From positions 558,001-622,000 of the forward strand of contig NZ_JAFAIX010000012.1 in NCBI RefSeq assembly GCF_019236475.1: a stretch of DNA of 64,000 bases, written 5' to 3'. A program made the translations under genes and the position numbers. Shown here piece by piece: positions 7,667 through 17,000 of the stretch; positions within the stretch are counted from its first letter, which is position 1, and each line of letters opens with the position of its first letter. A model generated the notes under the pieces. That model was not told where the DNA came from. It made no database searches and was given only the letters and a program-made list of their open reading frames with translations. Origin of the DNA: Chitinophaga sp. Its GTDB lineage: Bacteria > Bacteroidota > Bacteroidia > Chitinophagales > Chitinophagaceae.

Positions 7667-9583
7667 GTGGCGGATATCATCAATTTATTACCAGACAATA
7701 TAGCGAATCAGATAGCTGCAGGAGAAGTAATCCAGCGACCGGCATCAGCGGTGAAAGAACTTCTCGAAAATGCAGTGGACGCAGGCGCGACAGAAATTCA
7801 CCTTATCATAAAAGATGCAGGGAAAGAGTTAGTACAGGTAATCGATAACGGTGGCGGTATGAGCGAAACCGACGCCAGGATGTGCTTCGAACGCCATGCT
7901 ACCTCTAAAATCCAAACCATCGAAGACCTCTTCTCCATCCGTACCATGGGTTTCCGCGGTGAAGCACTCGCTTCCATCGCTGCCGTTGCCCAGGTAGAAC
8001 TTAAAACCCGGAAAAGAGGAGCTGATATAGGCACATATATAGAAATCGATAATAGCTCCGTAAGGACGCAGGAACCCTGCCAAACCGCAGAAGGCACCAG
8101 CATCGCCATGAAGAACCTCTTCTTCAATGTGCCCGCCCGCCGCAATTTCCTGAAAAGCAATGCAGCCGAAATGCGCCATATCGTGGATGAATTCATCCGC
8201 GTGGCCATGGCATACCCGCAACTGCAATTCACCCTTACCAGCAATAACCAACAACTCTTTCACCTCGATAAAGGCTCCCTGAAACAACGTATCATAGCCA
8301 TCCTCGGCCAGCACTACAATGCCCGCCTGGTAAACGTGAAAGAAAGTACAGACTATATGAACGTCTACGGTTTCGTTGGAAAACCGGAAACCGCTAAAAA
8401 AACCCGCGGGGACCAGTTCTTCTTCGTTAATAACCGCTTCATCAAAAGCCATTACCTCCACCACGCAGTAATGAACGCTTTTGCGGATATTATCCCGGCA
8501 GACAGCTTCCCGCTATACGTACTCTTCATCGATGTAAACCCTGAACACGTGGATATCAACGTCCACCCTACCAAACAGGAAATTAAATTCGATGATGAAA
8601 AAGTAATGTACGCCTTCGTACAGGCTGCTGTAAAACACGCCCTGGCCCAATTCAGTGTTACACCTACACTGGACTTCGACCTGGACCCAAGCATTCAGCA
8701 ACTAGACGCTGTCAGCAAACCTTTTACGGAACAACAAAAAACGGAATCTACCCATTCCCCGCTCTATAAATCCTTTACACAGGCGCACCAAGCCCATTTA
8801 ATCGACAGATCCAACAGTAACCTGAAAAACTGGAAAGATCTTTACGATAAACCAGCGGCCCCTCAAACGGAAAGCTACGCTATGAGTGCCTACGCTGATA
8901 CCGATGATGATGACACAGAACAGGAAACCAGTACTGCTGTGACTTATCAGAGTGCTCAGCCAGCCTCTACTGCCTCCGCTATTGATGAACGCTGGCAGGA
9001 TAGTACCAACGCACAAAAAGTACCCGTTCAGGTACATCAACAATATATCCTCTCCCAGATCAAATCCGGATTTATCCTGATTGATCAACATGCAGCGCAC
9101 GAACGCATCCTGTACGAACGCTATCAGCGCGCCCTCCAGGAAGCGCCAGTGGCCACTCAGCAAAGCCTTTTCCCACAAACATTACAGCTCCCTCCTGCGG
9201 ATGCTGCAATTGTGTCGGAAATGCTCCCTGATCTCCAGGCCCTGGGTTATGACCTGGAACCATTCGGCAATCATACATTCGTGGTAAGAGGAACACCTGC
9301 TGATATCCAGACAGGTAACGATCAAGCAACCATTGAAGGGCTGCTGGAACAATTCAAAAACTTCTCACAGGAACTGAAAGTAAACAGACGGGAACACCTG
9401 ATCCGCTCTATGGCTAGAAATAATGCCATCCCTTGTGGAAAAGTGCTCTCCGCCCGTGAAATGCAGAATATTATCGATGAACTGTTTGCTTGTACCATGC
9501 CTAATGTGGCGCCAGGCGGCAAGTTCACCTTCATCTCTTTCAAACTGACGGACCTCGCCAGAATGTTCGAAAGAAATCAGTAA
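7667..9583 (+). CDS. mutL: DNA mismatch repair protein MutL
   Basis: 638 residues with a GTG start; an in-frame TAA directly precedes it, so no longer start exists. The N-terminal GHKL ATPase has IAAGEVIQRPASAVKELLENAVDAGA, DNGGGM, RHATSKI and GFRGEALASIAAV. A low-complexity Gln/Ser/Thr linker spans about 350-440. The C-terminal domain carries the metal-dependent endonuclease motif DQHAAHERILYE (residues 473-484), fitting a MutH-independent, methyl-independent repair system. The last motif is divergent (ACTMPNVAPGGKFTF). A TAACTTAG box at 7642-7649 is a near -7 match. No mutS is in the window. Confidence 0.97.
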   Translation: MADIINLLPDNIANQIAAGEVIQRPASAVKELLENAVDAGATEIHLIIKDAGKELVQVIDNGGGMSETDARMCFERHATSKIQTIEDLFSIRTMGFRGEALASIAAVAQVELKTRKRGADIGTYIEIDNSSVRTQEPCQTAEGTSIAMKNLFFNVPARRNFLKSNAAEMRHIVDEFIRVAMAYPQLQFTLTSNNQQLFHLDKGSLKQRIIAILGQHYNARLVNVKESTDYMNVYGFVGKPETAKKTRGDQFFFVNNRFIKSHYLHHAVMNAFADIIPADSFPLYVLFIDVNPEHVDINVHPTKQEIKFDDEKVMYAFVQAAVKHALAQFSVTPTLDFDLDPSIQQLDAVSKPFTEQQKTESTHSPLYKSFTQAHQAHLIDRSNSNLKNWKDLYDKPAAPQTESYAMSAYADTDDDDTEQETSTAVTYQSAQPASTASAIDERWQDSTNAQKVPVQVHQQYILSQIKSGFILIDQHAAHERILYERYQRALQEAPVATQQSLFPQTLQLPPADAAIVSEMLPDLQALGYDLEPFGNHTFVVRGTPADIQTGNDQATIEGLLEQFKNFSQELKVNRREHLIRSMARNNAIPCGKVLSAREMQNIIDELFACTMPNVAPGGKFTFISFKLTDLARMFERNQ

Positions 9584-9595
9584 TCTTTTTTTCAT

Positions 9596-9635
9596 GCAAA
9601 GGCGCAAAGAGATCTTTACCTCTTTGCGCCTTTGC
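9596..9635. terminator. Bidirectional terminator between mutL and gntK
   Basis: A perfect 16-bp inverted repeat (GCAAAGGCGCAAAGAG / CTCTTTGCGCCTTTGC, loop 9612-9619) sits between the two convergent genes. The arm sequence resembles the GCAAAGGCGCAAAG-type repeat seen between genes in many Bacteroidota, so it may belong to a dispersed repeat family. Confidence 0.8.
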
Positions 9636-9648
9636 TATTTATACCCAC

Positions 9649-11103
9649 TCAAATCTGCTTCAAGGCTAAGTATACCTCCCAAAATTTGCGGTATTGTTCC
9701 TGGTAGTGCTCAGCATACTGCATATCGGGAACAAATACCTGCTCCTGCCCCTCTTTTGACATTTCCAGTTCCATTCCCATCACCTGTGCTGCTAGTCGGA
9801 TCGCTCCTAGCGCAGAGGCGTCTGTGGTGTCTTCTAGGGTGAGCGTCTTCCCAAATATGTCGGCCATTAACTGAATCCAGCCAGGCGATTTAGCAAAACC
9901 ACCACTCACAGATATCTTATGAATAGGGCCTGCTGTCTCCTCCAAAGCGGCTGCAATACTCTTAACGGCAAAGCATATACTCTCCATTACTGCCCTTGTG
10001 AAATGCACTTGCCCATGTGCTGGCCTTATTCCAATGAAAGCGGCACTGGCATTACTATCCCAGATAGGCGCCCGTTCTCCGAGCAAATAAGGCAGGCACA
10101 ATAACTGCTGCGGCCCCAATGCGAGTGCTTCCTGGATCATAGTTTCCATGGGGACTGAAAGTTGTAAAAAGTCCTTTAACAGCCATTGCAACAATACCCC
10201 GCCATTGTTACTAGCGCCGCCGGTGATGTAAATGTCGTCTGTCAGTAAATAAGTAAATAATCGTTGTTGATGGTCAGACATGGCTTTGGGAACCGCCATG
10301 CGTACAGCCCCGCTTGTACCGATAGTGAGCGTGGCATGCCCCGGTGCAATGGCATTGCTCCCCAATTGTGCCAAGCAACCGTCGCTGGCGCCAATGACAA
10401 AAGGTGTATCTGCCGGTATGCCCATTTCTGCAGCTATTGCTGGCTTTAATCCACGGATGATATAATTGGCCGGAACCGGCTGCGGTAGCCTATCTGCGGT
10501 GATGCCTGCCGTTGCCAGTGCGGGGGCATACCAAGTATGTTTTCGGATATCAAAAAGGCCCATGGCGGAAGCAATGGAATGATCTACCAGCGGCTGGCCA
10601 AACAACTCCTGGATGATATATTCTTTAATCCCCATGAAACAGTGAGCCTCCTCGAATATTTCCGGCTGTTCCTCCCGTAGCCACATCAACTTGCATAAAG
10701 GGGACATGGCATGTATAGGCGTACCCGTATGTTCGTAAATCTCCTTTCCTAGTGCGGATGCCCGCAGCGCTTCCGCCTGGGAATGACTGCGATTATCCGC
10801 CCAGATGATAAGGGGCGTCAGCGGTTTTCCTTGGCCATCCACTGCGAGCAAACTATGCATGGCACTGCTGAAACATACCGCGGCGGGGGCTTGTTGTCTC
10901 TCTAAAACTATCTGACGGATACCATCCTTCACAGCCTGTAATATAACAGCAGGGTCCTGCTCACTATATCCAGACTGCGGATGTTGGGTAGTATATGCCT
11001 GTTGAAATCCATTTTTCATGGTGCCGTCTATTCCCAGCGAAATCGATTTAGTACTGCTGGTACCGATATCAGAACCGATAAAATATGCTGTGGTATCGTT
11101 CAT
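9649..11103 (-). CDS. gntK: Gluconokinase, FGGY family
   Basis: 484 residues from ATG 11103. This start is chosen because GGAAGG lies 8 nt upstream; the longer frame adds eight residues. The N-terminal FGGY phosphate-binding loop is GSDIGTSSTKSISLG; further motifs are CFSSAMHSLLAVD, IIWADNRS, GASDGCLAQLGSNA, TIGTSGAVRM and the C-terminal VSGGFAKSPGWIQLMADIFG. It would phosphorylate D-gluconate (or a related sugar acid) with ATP to feed the pentose phosphate or Entner-Doudoroff route. It is divergent (81 bp) from the GMC oxidoreductase gene, so the two may share a control region and a substrate. Exact FGGY substrate is an inference. Confidence 0.85.
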   Translation of the reverse strand: MNDTTAYFIGSDIGTSSTKSISLGIDGTMKNGFQQAYTTQHPQSGYSEQDPAVILQAVKDGIRQIVLERQQAPAAVCFSSAMHSLLAVDGQGKPLTPLIIWADNRSHSQAEALRASALGKEIYEHTGTPIHAMSPLCKLMWLREEQPEIFEEAHCFMGIKEYIIQELFGQPLVDHSIASAMGLFDIRKHTWYAPALATAGITADRLPQPVPANYIIRGLKPAIAAEMGIPADTPFVIGASDGCLAQLGSNAIAPGHATLTIGTSGAVRMAVPKAMSDHQQRLFTYLLTDDIYITGGASNNGGVLLQWLLKDFLQLSVPMETMIQEALALGPQQLLCLPYLLGERAPIWDSNASAAFIGIRPAHGQVHFTRAVMESICFAVKSIAAALEETAGPIHKISVSGGFAKSPGWIQLMADIFGKTLTLEDTTDASALGAIRLAAQVMGMELEMSKEGQEQVFVPDMQYAEHYQEQYRKFWEVYLALKQI

Positions 11104-11184
11104 AAAAAAACCTTCCGTTTTACACATTTAATTTATAGATTTAAAACCCGTGATCCATATATAAAGTCTAAAATTTCCACGCAA

Positions 11185-12924
11185 ATGGCTTTTGAAATCA
11201 AAAAAACAGCTAAGGTCTACGATGTGTGTATTGTTGGTTCCGGCGCGGGTGGCGGTATGGCAGCCAAAATACTATCTGAGGCTGGCCTGAAAATCGCTCT
11301 CCTGGAAGCTGGTCCAAAATATGATCCTGCAGACCCAGAACAAGCTACTCAACTAAAATGGCCCTATGAATCTCCCCGAAGAGGCGCCAATACTACCCGT
11401 CCCTTCGGCGACTTCGATGCCGCCTATGGTGGATGGCAAATAGATGGCGAACCCTACACGAAGAAAAAAGGTACGGAGTTCGACTGGTTCAGATCCCGCA
11501 TGCTTGGCGGTCGAACTAACCACTGGGGACGCATTTCACTGCGCTTTGGTCCACGCGACTTCAAACACAAAACCTATGATGGGCTTGGTGACGACTGGCC
11601 TCTCAGTTATGAAGACGTTGCGCCTTACTACGATCGTGTAGATAAAATGATCGGCGTATTTGGTACAAAGGAAAACCTTCCTAATGAACCAGATGGTTAT
11701 TTTCTCCCTCCTCCTAAACCTAGGCTCCATGAACTGATGATTAAGAAAGCCGCTGGTAATCTCGGTATCCCCGTTATTCCTGCCCGTCTTTCTATCCTCA
11801 CTAGATCTGTCAACAAAGATCGCAGCCCTTGCTTCTATTGTAGTCAATGTAGCAGAGGATGTACCGTTTATGGCGACTTCTCCTCCTCTTCCGTACTGGT
11901 GAAACCAGCCATGAAGAGTGGTCATGTCGACCTATATACCAACGCTATGGCCAGGGAAGTGTTGACAGATAGCAGTGGTAAAGCGACCGGCGTACTCTAT
12001 GTGGATAAAACAGATCTGCAAGAATATTCTGTTAATGCGAAAGTAGTAGTACTCGCCGCTAGTGCCTGCGAATCCGCGAGGCTCCTGCTGAACTCCAAAT
12101 CCGCTAAATTCCCTAACGGCCTGGCCAATGGCAGCGGCGTGGTGGGTAAATATCTACACGATTCCACTGGAGCTTCTCGCAGCGCATTTCTACCGCAACT
12201 GATGGAACGTAAACGTTATAATGAAGATGGCGTTGGCGGTATGCACCTCTATGTTCCTTGGTGGGGCGATAATAAAAAATTGGACTTCCCTCGCGGCTAT
12301 CACATTGAATTTGGTGGCGGTATGAACATGCCCGGATATGGCTTTGGTTTCGGTATGGAACGCATGAACGGCAAATACCCTGGTAAAGATGGAAAAATGA
12401 AACAGGCAGGTGGTTATGGGGCATCTCTCAAAGATGATTACCGTCGCTTCTACGGCGCCCAAGTTGGATTTGCAGGTCGTGGTGAATGTATTGCCCGCGA
12501 AGAAAACTACTGCGAAATCGATCCGAACGTAGTGGATAAATACGGTATTCCAGTATTGCGCTTCAACTACACCTGGACAGACCATGAAATCAAGCAGGCC
12601 AAGCATATGCAGGATACTTTCGAACAGATTATCCATGAAATGGGCGGCGTTGCCAATGGCGAAAAACCAGGTGCAGAAACCATGTACGGACTAGAAAATC
12701 CAGGTCGTATCATACATGAAGTAGGCACCACACGTATGGGTGACAATCCTAACAAATCAGTACTGAATAAATTCAACCAAGCACACGAGTGTAAAAATCT
12801 TTTCGTTGTAGATGGTGGCGCTTTCGTTTCCCAGGCGGACAAAAACCCTACCTGGACCATTCTGGCCCTCTCTCTGCGCGCATCAGAGTACATTGTGGAT
12901 CAATTGAAAAAACAAAACATCTAA
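11185..12924 (+). CDS. GMC family FAD oxidoreductase, large subunit of a sugar dehydrogenase
   Basis: 579 residues from ATG 11185; the longer frame runs back through gntK. Rossmann FAD site VGSGAGGG (Gly18/20/23) with acidic strand end LLEAGP, LGGRTNHWG, and C-terminal HEVGTTRMG plus KNPTWTI, carrying the GMC catalytic His and Asn. Cys216, 219, 222 and 226 form a CX2CX2CX3C cluster that resembles a ferredoxin-type Fe-S site and suggests internal electron transfer. There is no signal peptide; the next gene supplies a Tat signal, so export as a folded complex is likely. Paired enzymes of this kind oxidise gluconate, glucose or glycosides (including at C3) and pass electrons to a cytochrome c or quinone. 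The substrate here is unproven. Confidence 0.85.
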   Translation: MAFEIKKTAKVYDVCIVGSGAGGGMAAKILSEAGLKIALLEAGPKYDPADPEQATQLKWPYESPRRGANTTRPFGDFDAAYGGWQIDGEPYTKKKGTEFDWFRSRMLGGRTNHWGRISLRFGPRDFKHKTYDGLGDDWPLSYEDVAPYYDRVDKMIGVFGTKENLPNEPDGYFLPPPKPRLHELMIKKAAGNLGIPVIPARLSILTRSVNKDRSPCFYCSQCSRGCTVYGDFSSSSVLVKPAMKSGHVDLYTNAMAREVLTDSSGKATGVLYVDKTDLQEYSVNAKVVVLAASACESARLLLNSKSAKFPNGLANGSGVVGKYLHDSTGASRSAFLPQLMERKRYNEDGVGGMHLYVPWWGDNKKLDFPRGYHIEFGGGMNMPGYGFGFGMERMNGKYPGKDGKMKQAGGYGASLKDDYRRFYGAQVGFAGRGECIAREENYCEIDPNVVDKYGIPVLRFNYTWTDHEIKQAKHMQDTFEQIIHEMGGVANGEKPGAETMYGLENPGRIIHEVGTTRMGDNPNKSVLNKFNQAHECKNLFVVDGGAFVSQADKNPTWTILALSLRASEYIVDQLKKQNI

Positions 12925-12936
12925 AACAATTCCGAT

Positions 12937-13629
12937 ATGGATAGAAGAAAATCCCTTAAAGCCATCGCGCTGGGAACTTTATCTGTAAGTGCCTTACTAT
13001 CTTCTACCGGTTGTGACGACAAGAAAACAGGAAGCGACAAGGATGCTGGAAAAAGCAAAACCCCGGGTTATGGCCGTACTGCAGATGAAGTAAAACGGGA
13101 TGCCAAACTAAATGCAGAGCCCTTCTTCACGCCTGCAGAAATGAAAACTATCACCATCCTGGCTGATATTATTATTCCTGCCGATGAACACTCTGGTAGT
13201 GCTACCGATGCTGGCGTGCCGGCGTTCATCGAGTTCATGGTGAAAGATAAGCCGGACATGCAGTTGCCCATGCGAGGCGGTTTACGCTGGATAGATGTAC
13301 AGGCTGCAAAAAGATTCAATACCTCTTTCGCGGAAGCCAGCCAGGAGCAACGCATTCAGATCGTTGACGATATCGCATATCCTGAAAAAGCCAAACCAGA
13401 GCTGAGTCAGGGGGTGGCTTTCTTCAACCTGATGCGCAATCTTACTGCCACTGGATTTTTCACCAGCAAAATAGGTATCAAAGATCTCGATTATAAAGGC
13501 AACACTCCTAACGAATGGAACGGTGTTCCAGACGATGTACTGCAGCATTATGGACTGGCCTATGATGAAAAAACCCTGGCAGAATGCCTGAAAATAGAAG
13601 ATAGAGGCAAGTTAATGACCTGGGACTAA
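12937..13629 (+). CDS. Gluconate 2-dehydrogenase subunit 3 family Tat lipoprotein
   Basis: 230 residues, 12 bp after the GMC gene, so co-transcribed. The N-terminus DRRKSLKAIALG has the twin arginines at 3-4 and a lipobox STGC with Cys26, hence a Tat-exported lipoprotein. The mature part (FFTPAEMKTITILADIIIPAD ... GVPAFIEFMVKD ... AYPEKAKPELSQGVAFFNLMRNLTATGFF) is the usual gluconate 2-dehydrogenase subunit 3 fold. In characterised relatives this small subunit is needed for export and maturation of the flavin subunit. It would anchor the complex in the periplasm. Confidence 0.9.
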   Translation: MDRRKSLKAIALGTLSVSALLSSTGCDDKKTGSDKDAGKSKTPGYGRTADEVKRDAKLNAEPFFTPAEMKTITILADIIIPADEHSGSATDAGVPAFIEFMVKDKPDMQLPMRGGLRWIDVQAAKRFNTSFAEASQEQRIQIVDDIAYPEKAKPELSQGVAFFNLMRNLTATGFFTSKIGIKDLDYKGNTPNEWNGVPDDVLQHYGLAYDEKTLAECLKIEDRGKLMTWD

Positions 13630-13678
13630 TCAATTTGTTGGGTTGCTATTATTTATTTCTTAAAAAACTATTCATTCT

Positions 13679-15127
13679 ATGTCAGAAAAAAAGAATGAGG
13701 GGAATAATGTTTCCCGTAGATCATTTCTCCGGAACGGTGCACTGGCCGCGGCGGGATTCATGATCGTTCCACGTCATGTTTTAGGAAGAGGATTTGTTGC
13801 CCCGAGCGATAAACTCCGTGTTGCCGGCGTTGGTGTTGGCGGTAAAGGTCTTGGTGATATTAGAAGCTTTGCAGAAGGACGTGCAGATATTGCCTTCCTC
13901 TGCGATGTGGATAAACGTCGTGCAGCAGATGCTGTAAAACAATTCCCGAAAGCCAAATTCTATACGGACTTCAGGGAGATGTTTGAAAAAGAGCATAAAA
14001 ATTTCGATGCTGTTTCTGTATCGACACCTGATCATCAGCATGCCGTAGCCGCAATGGGCGCCATGCAGTTGGGCAAACACGTATACGTACAGAAACCGCT
14101 CACCCACGATATTTATGAAGCCCGCAAACTGACGGAAGCCGCTAAAAAATATAAAGTAGTCACCCAAATGGGTAACCAGGGCGCTTCTGGCGATGGCGTG
14201 CGCCAACTGATGGAATGGTACAATGCCGGTTTGATCGGAGATGTACACACCGTCTACGTTTGGACCGACCGTCCAGTATGGCCACAAGGTATTGCATGGC
14301 CTCAAACCAATGCTCAAATTCCTGCTGATCTCGACTGGGATCTCTGGCTGGGAACTGCGCCTAAAAAGAATTTCGTAGATAATCTCGTTCCTTTCAACTG
14401 GAGAGGATGGTGGGATTACGGTACCGGCGCCCTCGGTGACATGGGTTGTCACCTGATAGAACCACCATTCCGCGTACTGGGATTGGGTTATCCATCCTCC
14501 GTAGAAGCCAGTGTTGGTAGCGTATACGTAGGTGAATTCAAGCGTGGCTATTTCCCTGAAAGCTGCCCTCCTTCTTCACATGTTATCATGAAATTCCCTG
14601 TTAAAGGTGGTAAAGAAGTGACCATGCATTGGATGGATGGCGGTATACAGCCAGAACGTCCGGAAGAACTGGGACCGAATGAAATGATGGGAGATGGCGG
14701 TAACGGCGTAATATTCATCGGTACAAAAGGGAAAATGATGTGTGGCACTTATGGTATGAACCCTACATTACTGCCTACTTCTCGCAATAAGGAGGTAAAT
14801 GTAGCGCAAACAATTGCACGCGTGCCGGAAGGACACTATAAGCAATGGGTAAACGCTGCATTGGCAGGATATAACAGTAAAGAAGCGAAAGCCCTCAGTT
14901 CTCCATTTGATATTGCGGGTCCGCTCACAGAGAGTATTCTCATGGGTAACCTGGCTATCAGAAGTTACGATCTCCGCGAGTCTAAACAGGATGGCAAAGG
15001 CTTTAACTATCCTGGCCGTAATATCAAACTGCTTTGGGATGGACCTAATATGAAGATCACCAATTTCGATGCGGCCAATCAGTTCGTGAAACGAACCTAC
15101 CGTGATGGCTGGACACTCGGTGCATAA
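13679..15127 (+). CDS. Tat-exported Gfo/Idh/MocA family oxidoreductase
   Basis: 482 residues. Tat signal with SRRSFLRNG (Arg13-Arg14) and a hydrophobic AALAAAGFMIVP run. The NAD(P)-binding fold starts LRVAGVGVGGKGLGDI (about 46-61). The usual EKP lysine motif is QKP here (Lys139), a variant common in one exported subfamily. The C-terminal half has the WWDYGTGALGDMGCH segment conserved in that subfamily. It lies 49 bp after the small subunit and is probably the third gene of the operon. Exported members of this superfamily keep a tightly bound cofactor and act on sugars or glycosides; its position suggests it processes the product of the GMC enzyme. Substrate unknown. Confidence 0.88.
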   Translation: MSEKKNEGNNVSRRSFLRNGALAAAGFMIVPRHVLGRGFVAPSDKLRVAGVGVGGKGLGDIRSFAEGRADIAFLCDVDKRRAADAVKQFPKAKFYTDFREMFEKEHKNFDAVSVSTPDHQHAVAAMGAMQLGKHVYVQKPLTHDIYEARKLTEAAKKYKVVTQMGNQGASGDGVRQLMEWYNAGLIGDVHTVYVWTDRPVWPQGIAWPQTNAQIPADLDWDLWLGTAPKKNFVDNLVPFNWRGWWDYGTGALGDMGCHLIEPPFRVLGLGYPSSVEASVGSVYVGEFKRGYFPESCPPSSHVIMKFPVKGGKEVTMHWMDGGIQPERPEELGPNEMMGDGGNGVIFIGTKGKMMCGTYGMNPTLLPTSRNKEVNVAQTIARVPEGHYKQWVNAALAGYNSKEAKALSSPFDIAGPLTESILMGNLAIRSYDLRESKQDGKGFNYPGRNIKLLWDGPNMKITNFDAANQFVKRTYRDGWTLGA

Positions 15128-15145
15128 ATAATTAGTCTTTTTTAT

Positions 15146-15188
15146 AAAGCAAAAGGATTGACGTCTGCGACGTCAATCCTTTTGCTTT
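15146..15188. terminator. Strong bidirectional terminator between the Gfo/Idh/MocA and susD-like genes
   Basis: A perfect 20-bp inverted repeat (arms 15146-15165 and 15169-15188, loop TGC) with a T-run on the plus side and an A-run on the left, placed between two convergent operons. Confidence 0.9.
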
Positions 15189-15240
15189 TTTTGTGGCCCC
15201 TGCCCGCCGGCAAGGGCCACAGGCATTCATTTAACTGCGA

Positions 15241-16989
15241 CTAGTAATTAGGGTTCTGTGCCAGTTTAAGATTCTTTCTTACTTCTGCTGCCGGAATAGG
15301 CGCGAAGTAGTTTTGCACATTAAACTGTCTGTTCTGCATGGTGAATACAGTATACTTGAATGGATGACCAGCCACAAAGGAACCACGTACATCTATTGCC
15401 TTCGCAGGGTCGCTCAGTGCAGCAGGCGCGAGTTTCCATCTTCTCAGGTCAAAGTAGCGGTGTTCTTCAAAGGCCAGTTCATACCTTCTTTCATATCTGT
15501 ATACATTCCATAAAGTAGCATCTGTCAACGATGTTGCGGGCATGCCTGCACGGGTACGCACCAGGTTGATCAAAGTTTGTGCGCCAGGATAATCTCCTAA
15601 AATCATGGATGCTTCGGCCTTGTTCAGCAGTATTTCCGCATAACGGAACCAGATCCAGCTCTGGTCACCATTCAGGAACTGTGCATCCAGCGTGATGTCC
15701 ATGAATTTACGCATGTAATAACCAGAGAAAGTTCCGTTCCAGTTCTCGATAGTACTATTACGGGTATCCAATCCCCAAACGCTATCCTTTCCATCAGCCG
15801 TTTCATATTTTCCCGTTTGGATCACGCCAATAGGATCGGTTTTCTTTCCGTCATCTGGGCGCATTTTCCATTTGGCGCCATCAAACAATATAGTGGCATA
15901 AAAACGCGGATCACGGCCTACATAAGGCTGTGCGGCCTGTGTTGCATTAGACCAGCTAAAATCGGTGCCATCTGCCATTTCATAGCCAGATACGAAGTTT
16001 TCGATGGGTACGTTGCCACCCCAGTTATGATAACCATTAGGACCGTTGTATAGATCATGTCTGGTACCCAGGAGTGATTTATCATACAGTTTTACGAAAA
16101 TCATCTCACTGTTGCCTTTATCTGTAAATACGCGGCCATAGTTATCCGATGGACTGGCACTTGGTTGATAAAGATTAAATAACCCGGAATTGATAACGCT
16201 ATCGGATGCTGCCTTCGACTTTGTAGCAAAATCCACGGACAGGTCGGTGGTATTGCATACAATGGAATCATTCGGATTGCCGGTTGGTTTGTATAGATCG
16301 CTGGCTGCATACAGCAAGATCCTTGATTTCAGAGCAAAAGCTGCATATTTGGTCACCCTACCTTTTTGATCAACTGCATCGTATTTAGCAGGCAGATATT
16401 TTACAGCACTATCGCACTGATCGGAAATATACCTGACGCAGGTAGTGAATCCTGCCCTGGAAACGTTCAGAAAATCGCTGTTTTCTCCGGTCAGGTTGAA
16501 GGTGTAAGTAATGAGCGGAACACCTCCAAAATGTTTCACCAACATTTGATAATACCAAGCGCGCATGAAAAATACTTCTCCTTTCATACGAGCCACTACA
16601 TCTGGATTTAGACCATTTACGCTACCAATTTTCTCCATGAACATATTACAGTTCCGGATGGCTTTATAATTAGGCGCCCAGCGGGCAAAATCATTTAACG
16701 CTCCCATATCATCGGGGGTTATATTTCCTTGCACTACACGAGAAGTGCTATAGTCATGGATGAATCGTGTCTCATCGACCATAGAACTCAACATTACCTC
16801 ATTAAAACCAGGGCGCATCTGTGCATACAGATCATTTACAAAAGCCTGGATCAAGCCCTGATCCCGCCAAACATCACTTTCCTGGAACTCTGTCAGTGGC
16901 TTCTTCTCCAGGAAATCTTTATTACAGGAGACAGCCGATGCCACCGCCATCAACCCGCATATATATCCGAATATTTTCAGTTTTCTCAT
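15241..16989 (-). CDS. RagB/SusD family outer-membrane glycan-binding lipoprotein
   Basis: 582 residues. Lipoprotein signal with Cys near residue 22 (SAVSC), then the typical FLEKKPLTEF opening of SusD proteins. Tetratricopeptide-like helices follow, and the C-terminus has FRYAEILLNKAEASMILGDY, YERRYELAFEEHRYFDLRRW and a final FAPIPAAEVRKN-type segment. It acts as the surface lid of the SusC transporter and determines glycan binding. Its gene follows the SusC gene by 11 bp. Ligand not deducible from sequence. Confidence 0.95.
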   Translation of the reverse strand: MRKLKIFGYICGLMAVASAVSCNKDFLEKKPLTEFQESDVWRDQGLIQAFVNDLYAQMRPGFNEVMLSSMVDETRFIHDYSTSRVVQGNITPDDMGALNDFARWAPNYKAIRNCNMFMEKIGSVNGLNPDVVARMKGEVFFMRAWYYQMLVKHFGGVPLITYTFNLTGENSDFLNVSRAGFTTCVRYISDQCDSAVKYLPAKYDAVDQKGRVTKYAAFALKSRILLYAASDLYKPTGNPNDSIVCNTTDLSVDFATKSKAASDSVINSGLFNLYQPSASPSDNYGRVFTDKGNSEMIFVKLYDKSLLGTRHDLYNGPNGYHNWGGNVPIENFVSGYEMADGTDFSWSNATQAAQPYVGRDPRFYATILFDGAKWKMRPDDGKKTDPIGVIQTGKYETADGKDSVWGLDTRNSTIENWNGTFSGYYMRKFMDITLDAQFLNGDQSWIWFRYAEILLNKAEASMILGDYPGAQTLINLVRTRAGMPATSLTDATLWNVYRYERRYELAFEEHRYFDLRRWKLAPAALSDPAKAIDVRGSFVAGHPFKYTVFTMQNRQFNVQNYFAPIPAAEVRKNLKLAQNPNY

Positions 16990-17000
16990 GGTTCAAATAA

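Noticed and set aside
7829..8464. 211-codon minus-strand ORF
   Set aside because: Inside mutL with no recognisable domain.
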